From Notospermus geniculatus (Eukaryota > Nemertea > Pilidiophora > Heteronemertea > Lineidae), in the NCBI GenBank assembly GCA_002633025.1, contig NMRB01002961.1:6452-70451 (forward strand): a stretch of DNA of 64,000 nucleotides, given 5' to 3'. Under the pieces are notes generated by a model that saw nothing but the letters and a program-made list of their open reading frames with translations, made no database searches and was not told where the DNA came from. Position numbers and translations under genes: made by a program. Below are positions 32,706 to 47,100 of the stretch, in pieces (positions within the stretch are counted from its first letter, which is position 1; every line of letters starts with the position of its first letter).

Positions 32706-33052
32706 CACAACATCGACGAACGTTTCCAAAGTCCATATTTCCTCTTCAGGTCAACAAATGAGTTCATAGCAGAAATCCTGCATACATGCAGTAGAAAGGC
32801 AAAATGATTAGACTGGATTAGTCACATACACAAGAAGGGATTAAAATAATTGTAAACAAGCAATTATTCAACAGTGCCGGTGAGCGGGTCAATTTTCACA
32901 CTACAATTATTCTAATCTCTTCTTGTGTATGTGACTAATCCAGTGTAATCATTTTGCCTTTCTACTGTATGCATGCAGGATTTCTCCTATAAACTCATTT
33001 GTAGACCTGAAGAGGAAGTATGCACTTTGAAAATGTTTGTGATGATGTTGTG
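32706..33052. repeat. Long inverted repeat, two 150-bp arms
   Basis: Arms 32706-32857 and 32903-33052 are reverse complements with roughly 85-90% identity by eye. Shared segments include GAAATCCTGCATRCATRCAG, GTAGAAAGGCAAAATGATTA and TTAGTCACATACACAAGAAG. The 45-bp loop is unique. A transcript through it would fold into a long hairpin. Confidence 0.9.
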
Positions 33053-33967
33053 ATCACAATTGATGTTCAAACTCCAAGTAGTTGCTGCATTCAATACTTT
33101 TCTACTCAACAGTTCAACAATGATTGAGTTCTGTGGTGGAGTGCCATATTTTGTGATATAGTCCATGTATCACCTCACGACTACCAGGAATTCCCTTGCT
33201 CGCAAGTACCCGGATGGACCCTCAGGGTCCTGAGTGTCCATCTGGGTATCTATTAAGGTATACTGATCCTCATAAATCCACCAAAGGGTTAGCAAGCAGC
33301 ATAGCCGGCGATATCATCACCACCAACCAAAACAGACACGGACAGCAGACAATAGATAATTGTTTCTACACTCCAAGGATCAATTGTAAATGGATCAAAA
33401 AATATGAACACCTATTCCATTTGTAGAAAATAAATAAGGAGGCATTTGCAGTGCACCATTCTTATTGTATATACAACATTTTGGTTTTGTTCAGAAAAAC
33501 TAACAAATCAAATGAGTATTATCATGAGTAAATAAAGAACTTGCTATAAGTGGCATTTAAAGCATGAAGTACACAGACATTAGAGCAAATAGAAAAAAAA
33601 TGTAGAAAGAATATTCATTGTTTCGATTTCAATCACAATACCTATACAATGTACATTGTCGTCACTGATTCTCAAAGCACATTCAGGGACCATCTCATAA
33701 GTGACACTTCAATATTTTACAATAATTTTGAGCCGAACTACATCATGACATGATTCACGCCAGAACAACTGGGGTTACCGGGCTTTTCACCATCACTGAC
33801 CAAACTCAGGTTTCACTAAATTTGCAAAGAACACCAATTTTTCGCAGATCAAGTGGTAATTTACACAGAGGACTGGATGGGTAGACTGTTTGGAGGTGAC
33901 CAGTCAGCCCAAGTCCGACAGGTAGGATGCTAATTCACTTGATGTTCGAGGGACAACTAAGCTTCTG
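33053..33967. other. Intergenic DNA, nothing recognised
   Basis: AT-rich with no convincing coding frame or shared repeat. The frame at 33196-33426 shows no motif and no splice support. Confidence 0.4.
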
Positions 33968-34200
33968 TTAAAGGGCCACTGTATTCCTTCCCTATTCTGC
34001 CCTAAACATACCTGCGTTGGGAGACCTCTATTGACAATGTTGTTAAACTACCATAGTCAACCTTACCCCATGTACAGTTACTTTGTTCCTAGGCTATACA
34101 CGTGTGCATTGTATTGTAATCAAACATTCTCCAACACTGGGGCAAAAGGCAAGACTACAGTATTGGAGAATGATGCAATCACGGCTAGTGGCGCCGGCTT
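33968..34200. repeat. Repeat family F, copy 1 (inverted copy at 55506-55733)
   Basis: About 230 bp starting TTAAAGGGCCACTGTATTCC, with shared blocks GGAGACCTCTATTGACAATG, CCCCATGTACAGTTAC and TTGGAGAATGATGCAATCAC. The copy at 55506-55733 is the reverse complement. Confidence 0.8.
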
Positions 34201-34369
34201 TTAACAAACATACATCCAAACTCTACAACTTGCATCGTGCGAGACCATGAGTGAAAGTAGTCCCGTCTTGCTGAATAGAGATTAGTGGTACCTCTGTTAA
34301 ACATCATATACACATGTTTACACATGTGAGTCTTTTCTAGAGTTTCAGATTGTAAAGTTCCACTTGAAA

Positions 34370-34435
34370 AAGACCCCGGTTGGGGTCAAAAATTCGTGAA
34401 TTCTGGAGATTGACTTCTTGCTTATTATCATATAC
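34370..34435 (+). repeat. Short shared repeat tail
   Basis: GGTTGGGGTCAAAAATTCG plus a following GATTGACTTCTTGC is shared in diverged form with 18985-19030 in NOP2 (GGTTGGGGTCGAAAATTTC ... GTTGACTTCC). It is probably the 3' end of a retroelement. Confidence 0.5.
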
Positions 34436-34551
34436 ACATGTTTAAGTACAGTACACAAAGTTTTATGTAAAAGGAGCACAGGTTTACCTGAGGTTACGGA
34501 AATAAACTGAGCTGCAATGCAGTAATACGCGAGGTGGATCTTTCGTCAAAT

Positions 34552-34764
34552 ATTGACCCGTCACAGCAAAACCTGTATTAAGTCGCATAAGATTTGAACC
34601 AGGATGAACCAAAATAACTCCAGGAGATAAAGGAAAAGAAATGTAATCACTTAGATTTTATAAAAGACAGACAATAAGCCTAGGCCTACTGAAATTGACA
34701 AAACGTTGGTCTCAACCTGCCAACTTCAGAGCAACTTAGTACTGGTTTTGTGGTGACGGGTCAT
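34552..34764. repeat. MITE family A, copy 3
   Basis: Near-identical interior to the copy at 6582-6795, with ends TTGACCCGTCACA and GTGACGGGTCAT. It is located downstream of the RhoGEF stop codon. Confidence 0.85.
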
Positions 34765-35050
34765 ATAACGGTATGCAGTGTCACCCACCAGGTTCAATGG
34801 GGCTGTATTTAATTTATCGGATGACACTTACAGCTGGCCACATATAAAGTTGGAAGTACTGGGCTAGGATGGAAGATATTCATAGTTTATAAGGTGTAAC
34901 ATGGGCATACTGACCATAAACAATGTTGGAACACACTCGGCCCTGGAAGTGACACTGCATACTTGCAAGGATGGCAATAATCTAGGTATTCACAGAATAT
35001 TTACAAAGTAATTTATCTCCGGTATCAACAAACACGAACACACAAGCTTT

Positions 35051-35076
35051 CATCATCATCATCATCATCATCATCA
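35051..35076. repeat. CAT microsatellite
   Basis: Eight to nine perfect CAT units, in or next to the 3' UTR of the RhoGEF. Confidence 0.9.
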
Positions 35077-35199
35077 CAAAAAGCATTGTGACCCATCCGG
35101 GACTTCGCTCATAACCAGGCCCTGTGATCCACTGGAAACAGGACACATAAACCCCTACAACGTTGGAGTGAGAAAAGCCTTCATGAATTTGCTGCTCAT

Positions 35200-38100
35200 C
35201 TATTTTTGCACCTGCGACGCTCTTTGCCCCACATAGGCCTGTTGTGACAGGACCATCAGACGATAACGCTGTTTCAAGTTCTTGGCACGCACGTGCGCGT
35301 TCATGATCTCCATGGTGTGATTGGATGGGAACCAACCCTTCTGACCGTCACGGATGCGCTCCCCCTCGTACCAACCTGTAAAGAAAACGGTCCAATGAAA
35401 ACGGCTGCGTACCGCCAAAAATTCATAAGCGAGAACATGCAGTCCTCTAAATGGTTACACAACTGCGTGAACACGAGGGCACAAAAAATGAAGAATAAGC
35501 ACCCACGTGGTGAATTCAGCAAGTTTTTTATCGGCATCACGTGACAAAGAGGAAATGTGATTGGTACAATTGCAATAGATCGCTGGTAAATTCCAATAAC
35601 ACGCTGGTAAGCGGTGCACACTGCTTGCACATCCTACGGCTGCGACACTAACTGCTTGGAGCCTCAGGCGCGCACAAAGATTTCTTGGGCGTTGCGTTCT
35701 CTCGAAGAGGTCTGCGGCTAAGATCGAGCAGTCACTAAGCTCTGTGTGCACATAGCTTTAGGAACTCAGTTCAACAACTCCACGACAGGAACACTCTAGA
35801 TTTTTCTCCTATTGCAAATGCATGCTCCAAGTCAGAAATGATAAACGTATTGATTCTTCTGTACATTATGAAGCTGGATACAGGGCTGAGACCGAGGACA
35901 TGACTGGCGTGTACTGTACTTCATGCAAAGATCATCACACATGCAAAGTATGTTTGGTATTCATCGCAGACAAGCTTGCTTGCACAGGTTATGAAAGCAT
36001 AGAGAATTACACTACAAATAGGCAGGACATATTCTAATCCCCCCNTCCTACTACCAACAATTTCCAAAGAAGACATCCAGCATCCTGGTCCATAATGGGT
36101 TAAAATGGCTAAGTCAGTCATGCAGCATTCAGATCAAGCAGTTTCTGAGACAATTCAGGCTTTTTGAATCTTCCACGGGGTTACCAGTCAAAACATCCCC
36201 ATGCCGAAACAACCCCTTACCAAAACGTCTCCAATCAAAACGTCCCCATACCACAGTCAACAAAACGTCCCCTGTTTTAATTTGTATGTTGAATGGTAGG
36301 AGGAGTGTCTGGGGAAATAAGCCTAGGCTTTTTGATTGGGGACGTTTTGACTGGAGTAGCGGGGATGTTTTGGTAAGGTGACGTTTTGACTGGCTACCAT
36401 CCATGGGATACAGAAGTGCATACAAGCAGTATTTGTACATTGTGCTGTGCATGTAGCGAACTTTAACAAAAGATTGTTACTTGAAATAAAGGATTTTAGT
36501 ATTAGACTGTATTCCATGGCATATATACTGCAAGTGAATAGGGATAGGTGCAAAACAGATCGTAATTTTAGTAACTAAAACAAATTTTAGTAACTGATGC
36601 ATCAGCCATAGAAACCCATTAGGGAACAAAAGTTAAGAACAGGAGTTGGGCCATATTACGAGGAAAGATGATGGTATCATTCATCTTAACTATGTGTTGA
36701 ATCAGTGATCGATTTTTAGCTCTTCGGTCCAGTTGCCCACCGGTCAAGTGCTCTTTGGCAGTTGGTTGCCCGTGTTGCTTTTTGAGTTGCCCGCAAATGG
36801 TTTTTCAATGGAAAAATGATGATTCTTTACTTGTCCGCAGGACAACCACTTCTGGCCTTGTACTTGTCCGTATCAAAATTCACTTGCCCCGGGCAACGGG
36901 ACAAGTGCTAAAATCGAACATTGTGAATGGACAATAAAGGCCTTGCAAATGACGTCACAAGCCGCCATGCTGGGGGGCACATGCTGCAGAGGCGCAGCGA
37001 AATGAGCCGTGCATGCCCCAATGACGTTACGTCGAACAATGGCGTGGCGCACTTCATGCAAGTCACGTCATGGTCGGCTCACACCTCTGCACCCTGTGTC
37101 CTCCAGCATGGCCGCCAGGATGACGTCATTACAAGGCCTCTATATGAACACCTGAAGGCCGAATGACCCTGCAAGTTATGGATCTTATCTTTTGTGTGAA
37201 ACAAACGATAAGTGTCACATTTAGACTTAGGCCCCTTAGTTTTATGAATATGGGTCCTGAGGTGTAAAGTTAGAGGAGTGTGTCTGCAACACCAGCATAA
37301 CCAACCCATTAAACCCAACCACATAAAATTGACTTCTGATTTGAAAAGTAAAGAATTCAAGTTTCTATAGAGGTTCTTTACATGACATAACATTTCCATG
37401 ACGACATGATGCCGCTGCATGAACACAGCGTCAACACACAGATCGTGACGTCAAAATGTCACGACGTGATAGTTTCGACATCATCATCGGCCATTTGACG
37501 GCCAACATGGGTGTGTCTTTGCAGTCATGTGACTGTTGTGACGTCAGTGAAGAACTCCATCAACTTACCATCACCCATTTTTCGTATAACATTCACGACG
37601 TCTGATTCGTCAAGAGTGAGTTCGTCGGGCTGCTGGGCGTCGTACTGGAAGACAGCTTGAACTTGTGGACAATCTGGAAACAAAAACAAAGATTTGTGTC
37701 ATCAACCGGCAGTTACAGGAATAAACTTGGAACAACAGCTTTGCAAGCGGACCGTCCTCTATCTTGTGGTCGCCATGGTGATAGGAAAGAGTCATAACAA
37801 TGAAGCACACTTACCCCAAGATTCATAGATCTTTTCATCTTTGCTTTCTTCCTTGGCCGGAGCGAGCACCTCAATCCACCGGGCACGATCAGACCTGAAG
37901 AATTCAAATGAAACGACCTTCACCACAATGACCTTCACATAAACCGAAAATGACCCTACATAACCTGTAGACGGTCATATTTTTACGAGCGATAAACTAG
38001 ACCAGCAATACAATACTGACTCGCATAGTATAGGCCCTGATGCTGACTCACAACTGTCCGTAGAGGAGTTATCCTTCCCCTAACTCATCCCGGGGGCGGG

Positions 38101-41100
38101 GCGGATCCAGGATTTGAGAAAAGAGGGCGCCCTGAGCTAGGAACATTGAAATTTGCATCAAATTCCAGAATTTCACGGTCGGTTTTTCAGATTTGTTGGT
38201 CGAAAGGGAGGCGTGTGCCCAGGGCGCCCCCTCTGGATCTGCCCCCATCACCAACACCATACTTACGTCGACTCGGCTGATAATATGAACTCGACTTGTT
38301 TTCCTGCGTGGTTCTCTAACAAAGCCAGTATAAACAGGTTCTTGACGGTACTCGGCAGATTCTCTGGTACCCTGGGGTCGTTATCCGCCTCATCCACCAA
38401 CTCTACAGAGATGTTGATTCTTGAGCAATAGTCGAAGACAACATATTGGTCCCTGAAAATAATCAGAACTTAAAGATAACGTATCACGGGTATTTTCGTG
38501 GGCCACGAAAATCATTGTTTATTTACATTTTGTTTGTTTATGTCCAGTCTTTCTTTGTCTTATGAGTAATTTGTTGATGGCATGCCCCTCCAGAAATTCT
38601 TCTGATACCGAAAGTATTCAATTTGGTGGGTTAGCATGTCCCAAAAGTCCAAATTAACAATGTAAACATCCATGTTTACAAACATTGAATGTAAACAGTG
38701 AAATCGGTGATACATTATCTTTAACTTTCAATTTTGACCCCAAACAAAAGTTTTTATGCTTGGAGATCCAGAGGAGGACAGCACCATCTGAGACTATCAC
38801 TGATTCAGGAGGGCGGAGGATCCCCCCTCCCCATTGTCAGAGTGAGGCTCCTTGCCTCTTAGCCCCCCCCCCATCAGGTTTGAAATGGACTTGGCTCCCA
38901 CAGCTTGCACTAATGTGTATCTGCAGCCAGCCAATCTACGTCCTCCAGACAGGTCAATGACCTTTCAGAAGCAGATCCAAGGCTGATGTAACTGTAACAC
39001 CATTTTTAATAAAGAGGTAAGAAGTAGACAGGCACCTTGGAACCAACAAAAAGTTAGATGAATGGAGTACAGCAAAGTTTGGCATGGAAATTTGGAGCAG
39101 ATGCCTAGCATTTTAAAACCAAAGTATGAAGTTTTTACATATGAAAATTTCTGAGGATCAATTCACCGAAATGGGAAAGAATTATAACAAAAGATGAAAC
39201 AAAGGAGTCGAACGAAATATGAAGACAACATGAATCCATACCTTCCAAAAATACGAGTGAAACATGCACTATAAAACAAAATAAACTCTTGAAACCTCAT
39301 GCTCAATGATAAAGTGAGCAGAGATATCCATGGTGTGTTTTGTGGCTGAACCAGTCCTGGTCGTAAAATTTTTATTCCCACCGCATTTTTCAGCACCATC
39401 TAGCGGCTGATATAGACACTACTGAACTCTTTATATAGCAGTTTTCTTGTTCAAAACACAACTTCTCTGCGTGTTTGGCTAGTGTTGGGTTGGGGAAGGC
39501 TAGGGAATGGTTAGGGTTAAGGCTAAGGTTGGGGTCAGGCCTAGAAAGGTTTTAGTTTGGGTCAGCAGCCACGAAGTTTCCACATATAGACCGAAATCTG
39601 ATGAAAAACATCAAGACGTTTTCAGTAGCTGGCAGCAATGGCTGGTTAGCTCAGGAGGTAGAGCGCTTGCCTACTGATCACAAGGTTGCTGGTTCGAATT
39701 TCGACACCAGTTTTTCCATTCCTCGCGTTATGTTCTTTATTTTTTGGAGAAAAATTTTCGACATCCAAAATGTGGTGGGAATAAGAATATCGCGTGCTGG
39801 ATCTGCCGTTTGACCGACAGCAAACAGCATCCAGAAGTCATAAGAAAAAGAACGACAGCTAATAATGAACTCGTGCAAATGTGTGAACAGGAGAAGGAAT
39901 GACTGGGACAACAGCGATGTCGAAGTCAGGAGATTGGGTCAGGTTTTATCAAACTCTTTGTTCGTTTTCTCGAGTGTATGAAGCATTGAGTGACCTGTTT
40001 CTCTCATCAGCTTTTTAGTCGATCACTATTTCAACACATCCTGAGAACATCAGGGGTTTTTAGGTTCGTATTTAGCTTTTTGGTCCTGGGGGCAAAAGCC
40101 TCTCTTGGGGGGCAGAAGACATTTTTTGCCGTTTTTTGCCCAAAATCCACATGAAAATCACGTTTTTTGGTTGGATCTGGGGAGGGGGCAACTGCCCCCC
40201 TCCACACTAAATACAGCCCTGGGAGAGAGTGCTGAGCACCCCCCGATGTTCTCAGGATGACCCAACAAGAAGTCGCTCTCAAGAAGTTGGTCTCCATCTT
40301 GCCATGTCACATTCAAATTCTATACTCAGCAGGGTTTCCGCCAGAGGGTAAAATGGGTAAAATTCCGTACCCTTAAATTTTTCCAGGGTACAGATCCGTA
40401 CCCTCAAAAACGTTGGGTAACCATTTTTCCATGAAGTGATATCACCGGCGCGGGGATTTTATGCTTCAAAATGGCACCAAACATCGTTTAAAACCTTTTT
40501 AAAAATAAAAAAAATTTCCAAAAAAATTTTTGTTTTCAAAAAAAATTTTTTCAAAAAGTTTTTTTCCAAAAATTTTTTTTTGTCCGTACCCTCATTTTTT
40601 TTCTGGCGGAAACCCTGCTCAGTACCTGGTATTTGACACTGGTTTAAGTTTCTTTGCCTTACTTGATTCAAATCAAAGAGGAACTGGGCTGACTGAATAG
40701 GCCTCTAGGACTACTCAACATAATTTACACTAGAATCAACAGGTGACCTTTGAAAAGCTGGAGTCAGAAATTCAAGGTCGTATCAGCAACGTGGACGAAC
40801 AACACACATATTGACTGAGACGTTTTCAAAGACAACACAGAGAGAGTGGGTGATATAGCTCTGCTTTTTGCAGGACCCTACCTGAGCATAAACCTACGGG
40901 GAGAAATAAAGGATGAAGATGATGATGATGATGACGATAGACTGGTCAGGGTGGCAGGAAAGATCAGGGGGACAAAATGAGTTGACAGTATCATTGAGAA
41001 GTGATTATAGAGGGAAAGTGTCGTCTGAATGATAGCCATTGTTACAGTAACGACTGGTTTATTGTGATTGAAAGGCATGTAGCTGCTTAAAGGGAATTAG

Positions 41101-44100
41101 TCGCGGCAATCAAAAATGATGCCGAGAATAATTTCGAGGCCCATGATATTCACAATTTCAAAATAACAAATTTTGTATTTAAGCGATTAATACCTAGGTA
41201 AGCGTAGATTTGCAGTTGACCGTGTTCTAAATGCTATTCGAAGGCAGCAAAGCAAGAACAGGTGTGCAAATTGCTTTTAGTAGATAATAAATCCCGATAT
41301 AAGTGAAGTAATAGATTCAAGATGGTGGTGTTTGATTCTCTTCAGACACCTTGACTGGCACGATCAGTTCATTTGAAGACGCCAAGAAAAGTGAGACATG
41401 ATACCAACATGCTTCACATGCTTAGAAGGTGTACACTGTATTTAAATAGGAAAACATTCAGGCTAGGACCATGAGTTGACATCTTTTAAGATGTCACAAG
41501 CTTCACCTTGGTGCTGATTGAGTCAACCGACAGAAGGCATTTCTTGATTCTTACCCTTTTTTCTTGGTCAACATAAGGAGATCATTAAAGAGAAACAACC
41601 AGACTGGTTGCTTGGCGGCCTTGGCCTTCACCATCCGTTTCAAGGTCGACGACGTGTCAGACGACACACGTAATAATTCCCCTTTCTTTACGAGGTAACG
41701 GGACGCTGATATCAACGGAGTTTTCTGAAAAAAAGGCAGAGTACACAATGAGAGTAGAAGTGACTTGTCTTGTTGACACGTTCATAGGTTTCAAGCCACA
41801 ACATCCAGTCTGCTTGACCTTGACCTCTCAACTGACCTTGACCTTGAACTTGAGCGAGCGATCAATCTCCACCATCTGTTCCATTCTTTCCATATTTCGA
41901 GCACCTTCGTTACACTGCTGCACAACCTACAAGAAAAAGATTATGTTTATGTAAGCGACAGGTCTGAAGCCATATTTCCACTCTATCAGTTTCCGCTGCG
42001 CTTTGTGGCGAGCTGAGTCATTTTCACAGGGTTTTGGATAATCCTTCGAAATATGTGCAGTCACAAAACTGTAGCACACGTTGAGAATGAGAGGCTCATG
42101 AAAGATCTTGGCCGGTACCCCTGGAATCAAGGCGGTGAACGTGATGCTGGCCTGACTCCACTTCAGCCCTATCCTCCATCACGTACCCCTTGAATAATCT
42201 CCAGAGCTTTTTTCGCCGAGCCATACACGACTTTATCTTTCTCGACTTCACACCGATGACACACGGCATCGATGAGAAGAGGAAGGCGGGTGATTCGCTG
42301 CATCGGTAGGAGGAGGAAAGACTTCATGGGGAGACCCTGGCAGGCGGGGTTCTTCTCGAGGCATTGAAGAGCATCACGGAATTCACGATTTTCTTCACTG
42401 AAATTGAAAATAGTTTTAGTGAGTATGATGATTAAACTCACAATAGTTTGAGTATGATAACTTAGTTTTGTGAGTATGATAACTACATGTAACAATAATT
42501 TTTGGTACAATAACTTAAAATAGTCTGAGTACGATAACTTACAATAGTTAGTGAGTATGATACATTAACTTACAATAGTTTACTGAGTATTGTAACTTTA
42601 CAATAGTTAGTGAGTATGATAACTTACGATAGTTTTGTGAGTGTCCTGGTTTGGTACATCTGATTTGAGCAGTACCTGACGTAGACCTCAAAGTTCTTGG
42701 AAGCGTGATCACAGACTGTATCACAGATGTTGTCTAGGACACAACTCTTCTGCCACTGGGCTTCCAAGTCACGTAATAAACTGAAAGAGACAAAACAATT
42801 CAAAGCAGGCTCGATCCGGGTCGAGCACGGCACACTTCAACCGGACTAGTGTAAAAGGGGCTATAGAAAGGGTTAACGTGACAACTGACATTTTTCTTTC
42901 CTGACGGCACAAAAGAAACCCCATCACTTACTTCTCACTGCTCTCCATGACGGCCACCACGTTTGAGAAGATGAAATGTTTGTCTCTCTTGTTAATGATA
43001 CACTTGTCCTTCTCTCCAGAAAACAACGGATCTAACAAGAAATTATTGACCAAAACAAGGAGACTTTTCTGATAGGAAGCTTCCGATGTGATAATCTCAA
43101 ATAACGTCTCCTGTAACTTCCTCTCCTGTGGTGTTAACCGGTTTAGGACGCCGCTTTGTTTGACCTGAAACGAGGTTGGATATTGGTAGTCGATCATCTG
43201 TGTTCAAGACCGGCTGACATTGTGAACACACGTGGCCATTTCTGATATTCTGTGAAACAAATCTTCCGAAGGGCAACCCGGCCATAGAAAATTAACAGCA
43301 GCTGTTTGTGTCATTGGTTTTAAAGCCTAGCGTACATTGCACTTGCGACTGGATACAACTTGTCGCCACTGAGCTCCCTGATGACTGGGAGGAAGTAGCT
43401 GAAACTGGAGGTCAGAAATGGTTGATGTACGCACTGTGACTCGTGTGACTCGCTCGAACTGAGAAATCGCCAGTCGCTGTGAGTTGCACATGTTCAACTT
43501 TCTAGTGACTGGTTGTATCCAGTTTTGTTCAGTCGCGGCGATGTACGTAGGCTTGCGACTAATCAGTGCCAGTTTTCTGAATGAAATCGAGTCTCATCAC
43601 ACACTCCAACGCCTCAAATGCTCCCCAAGTTGCAGCCAGTTGCTGGGTCTCAATGTACACGGTCAGGACATAACAACTGATTGGATCCTCCTAGTTTTTC
43701 TGAGTTGTTGAATTTGCGCTGAATCAGCGCATACATCGCCAGCAACTGATCGGATCAGTTGCTTCCAGTCGCAAGTGCGATGTACACCAGCATTAGGACG
43801 GGTTACCGTATTTTCCCGACTATAGGACGCACCTGACTATAAGGCGCACCCCCTAATTTCCCCCAAAATCTTTGACGAAATCCATACATAAGACGCACCG
43901 CCGTATAAGGCGCAGTCCCGTCAGTGAATGCTTCAGTGCATATTGTACACATACAATGTATGGCTGCTCAGTGTGCATTGACCGTTCGTGGTAACAACAC
44001 ACAACATGATTGACAGGCCTAAATACAATTGTCGGCCTCAAGCCACAGATAAGGCGCACCACCCTATAAGGCGCACCCCCAATTTTAGACCCTTCTTCAA

Positions 44101-47100
44101 GGAAAAAGGCCGTGCCTTATAGCCCGAAAATTACGGTACATGGATAGGTTTAGTTTTGTCTGCCACAACTCCAAGTTCATAATTTAGGACAATCTGACTT
44201 ACCTCTGGCATCTCACACCATAACGACCTCATCGCCCCAGACGACGATGTTTTTGTACTGAATGTTTGTAACGTGGGTGTTGTATAATCAATCGGTTTCT
44301 CATCTTCACTCGGCTCAGGTGATTCACATCGTGGTGATAAAGATGGCGCTTCGATCGCTTCCGGTGACGTTGGCCCAGAAAACGTGGTGTATATGGCATC
44401 CTCGTCGTCTGAAATCAAAATGCGGGTTGGTTATTTCCCAAATGCAACTTCCCCTCCAGAGTGAGGACATCTTGTTTGAATTCGCGAACACCTTTTCAAG
44501 ATCAAGGACACAATAAATTACAATTCTCACCTGAGCCTCCATCTTTATCCTCGCCTATCGCAGCGATACACATCTTTTTATGGTACACCTGATACAGCGG
44601 CGCCTCGTCTCCGAACCGCGACTTGAAGCGGTTGACCCGCTGTAACCGGGTGATTACATTGTCGTCAACCTTTAAGAATACATGTAGAAGAAAATCAGCG
44701 AAATGAAATGGTCAAAGCCAATCCAGTTGAGTTTTCAATCAGTGAATGACAGAAGCCATGATGTCATAGTTCACCTAAAACTCACCAGTTCTAAATAACT
44801 CGCACTCGACTCCGCATGGATCTCAACTTTTGCACCTTTCTGTCCGAGCATGTCCTGGATTTTTTTTAATCGGTCCTCATCATTCGGGGCATCCATGTAA
44901 TCAAGGCCATCACTGTCACTGTCATCGCCAGTTCCTTTCCTGTAAACACATGTAATAATCTGAATTCATGACACTAAATGGACTGCCCAATGCCCTGGTA
45001 CAACAACTATATCCTGTTGCTCCTCCTGGTGGTAGCCACATGTACTTACTGCATGCCACATTCAAATGAACTCAAGATAATTGTAGCATTCCTGGCTACT
45101 TTTAGATTCCACACATGGCTATTTTGACACCAGATCTAGCCAGCACCCTCCCACCGAAGGGGTTTTTACCTTGCTCCTCTTCATATACTCACACTTTGTG
45201 TGAATGCATGAAGAGGAGCGAGACCAAAGCCCTGCTATGGGAGGATGTATCTTCATCACCCACCATGGATAGACCAAACCAGTTAAAGTACATGTAAAGT
45301 GCTTCATCCCAAAAAAACATACAAAGACACTTACGCTGATGCCGTGCGACTCATGTGTAGGTAGCCATCTTGTTTTTGTACCTTAGTAACCGTTTTTCCT
45401 TGATGGCTGCTACGGCTTTCTCGTTCTACAAGATGAAAATTCAACAAAGCTTCAGCAATCAACTTTGAATGAGGTTTGCATCAATGGGGAACTCGCAACT
45501 CGACAGGTGGCGCTGTGACCGTAAGACCCGTAAATTGAAATCGTAAAGCAATGTCATTGCTGAATGACGTTGCACCACGACACTGTGAAACACGGGAAAA
45601 CTGACGATCTTACGCTCACAGCGCCACCACACAGAATAGTTTTGCTGTTTCCTCATTGGTTTACGCGTACCAGAATTGTCTTACAGTACAGAAACTGCCA
45701 ATAGGAGGTGCTGAAGTCAAATTATACATCCTTGGTTTTCTGACGAATTCCTCTCGCTTGCTTTTTACGTACGCTTGAACCGAGTCAACTTACTAATCAC
45801 AGCCCTCGACCGCCGCCGATCAAAAGACCCGGTTGACTTGTATCGGCGGTCGACACGCGGAGAGACATTCAGCCTATTCATTATATCCACGTTCTCTTCT
45901 AAAACAAAACAATAACAGAAGAGGATAGTGAAGGGTNACCCCCCCCCCCCCCCCAGTCCAGCAGACGGCATCGTTTGTCAACTGTTTCTCACATCTGTGC
46001 GATATTGAATGAAAATATTTGAAGAAATGTTGTTCATATCAGGGTGAACATGTGAGGAAAAGAGATTTGTATATAGTAATCTGTTCTATTCATATTGAAA
46101 AGATGGGAACAATCTCAAATTCGCCAAATCCTATGACAGCCTGGAAAAATTTGGCAAGCCTAAAATATCCACACTTATGCTGACCTCATTTATGAAAGAA
46201 ATAGAACACAACAGGACCTACTTGTGTCATTAATTGCGAGATAAATTGTATACATGATATCATATATATGGCATAGTTCACTTGGTGAGTAAGAAAATTT
46301 GATCATTTCAGACCAACACCAAAGCGGAAGTTAACTATTTAAAAACTCAACTGAATGGCTGCCCTAGTTTTCTTAGAAGATTCTTGGAATATGAACACTC
46401 AGAGATGAAAATAAGTAAGCCTTTGAATTGGATCAGGCCTTTTTTGCCTAATAATCAGGCCTTGGCTAGTCAACTGATGACAAGTGATTTTGATTTAATA
46501 TTGGTACAGAAAATGACAAGCTTACGGACGACGAACATGTGATGTGATCATGTCATCATGTGATCATGTCATCATGTGATCATGTCATCCACTGATGTGA
46601 TCATCTCCAGTGATGTGATCATCTCCACCCACTGATGTGATCATGGCACCCACTGATGTGATCATGGCACACACTGATGTGATCATGTCATCCACTGACG
46701 TGATCATGTCACCCACTCACGTTATCTCCACCAGTGATGTGATCATCTCCACCCACTGATGTGATCATGGCACCCACTGATGCGATCATGGCACACACTG
46801 ATGTGATCATGTCCACCACTGATGTGATCATATTACCAACTGATGTGATCACCTCCACCACTAAAGTGACCATTTCCACCCACTGATGTGATGATTTCCA
46901 CCACTAAAGCAACCATTCCCACCCACTGATGTGATCATTCCCACCCGCTAATGTGATCATTTCCACCCAAATGTGATCACTGATGTGTCACCGATAGGAT
47001 CCACCCACTATGAGACACAAAGCATTAAAATAATACGACAGAAAATTAATCGACCACTTAATGAGTAAAGGAAGGAAGTTGTTAATTCATCATAATCACA

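Noticed and set aside
39480-39550. GGTTAGGGTTAAGG, resembling interstitial telomere repeat
   Set aside because: Only one or two imperfect TTAGGG units in a G/T-rich stretch; not an array.
39640-39712. Possible functional tRNA gene
   Set aside because: A and B boxes are present, but the acceptor and anticodon arms do not fold cleanly and the sequence sits inside a repeated unit, so it is a SINE head.
45937-45954. Poly-C run with N as a functional motif
   Set aside because: More likely homopolymer sequencing ambiguity next to an RhoGEF acceptor.
46541-46990. CRISPR-like spaced repeat
   Set aside because: Spacers are not unique or regular and the genome is eukaryotic; it is a degenerate minisatellite.
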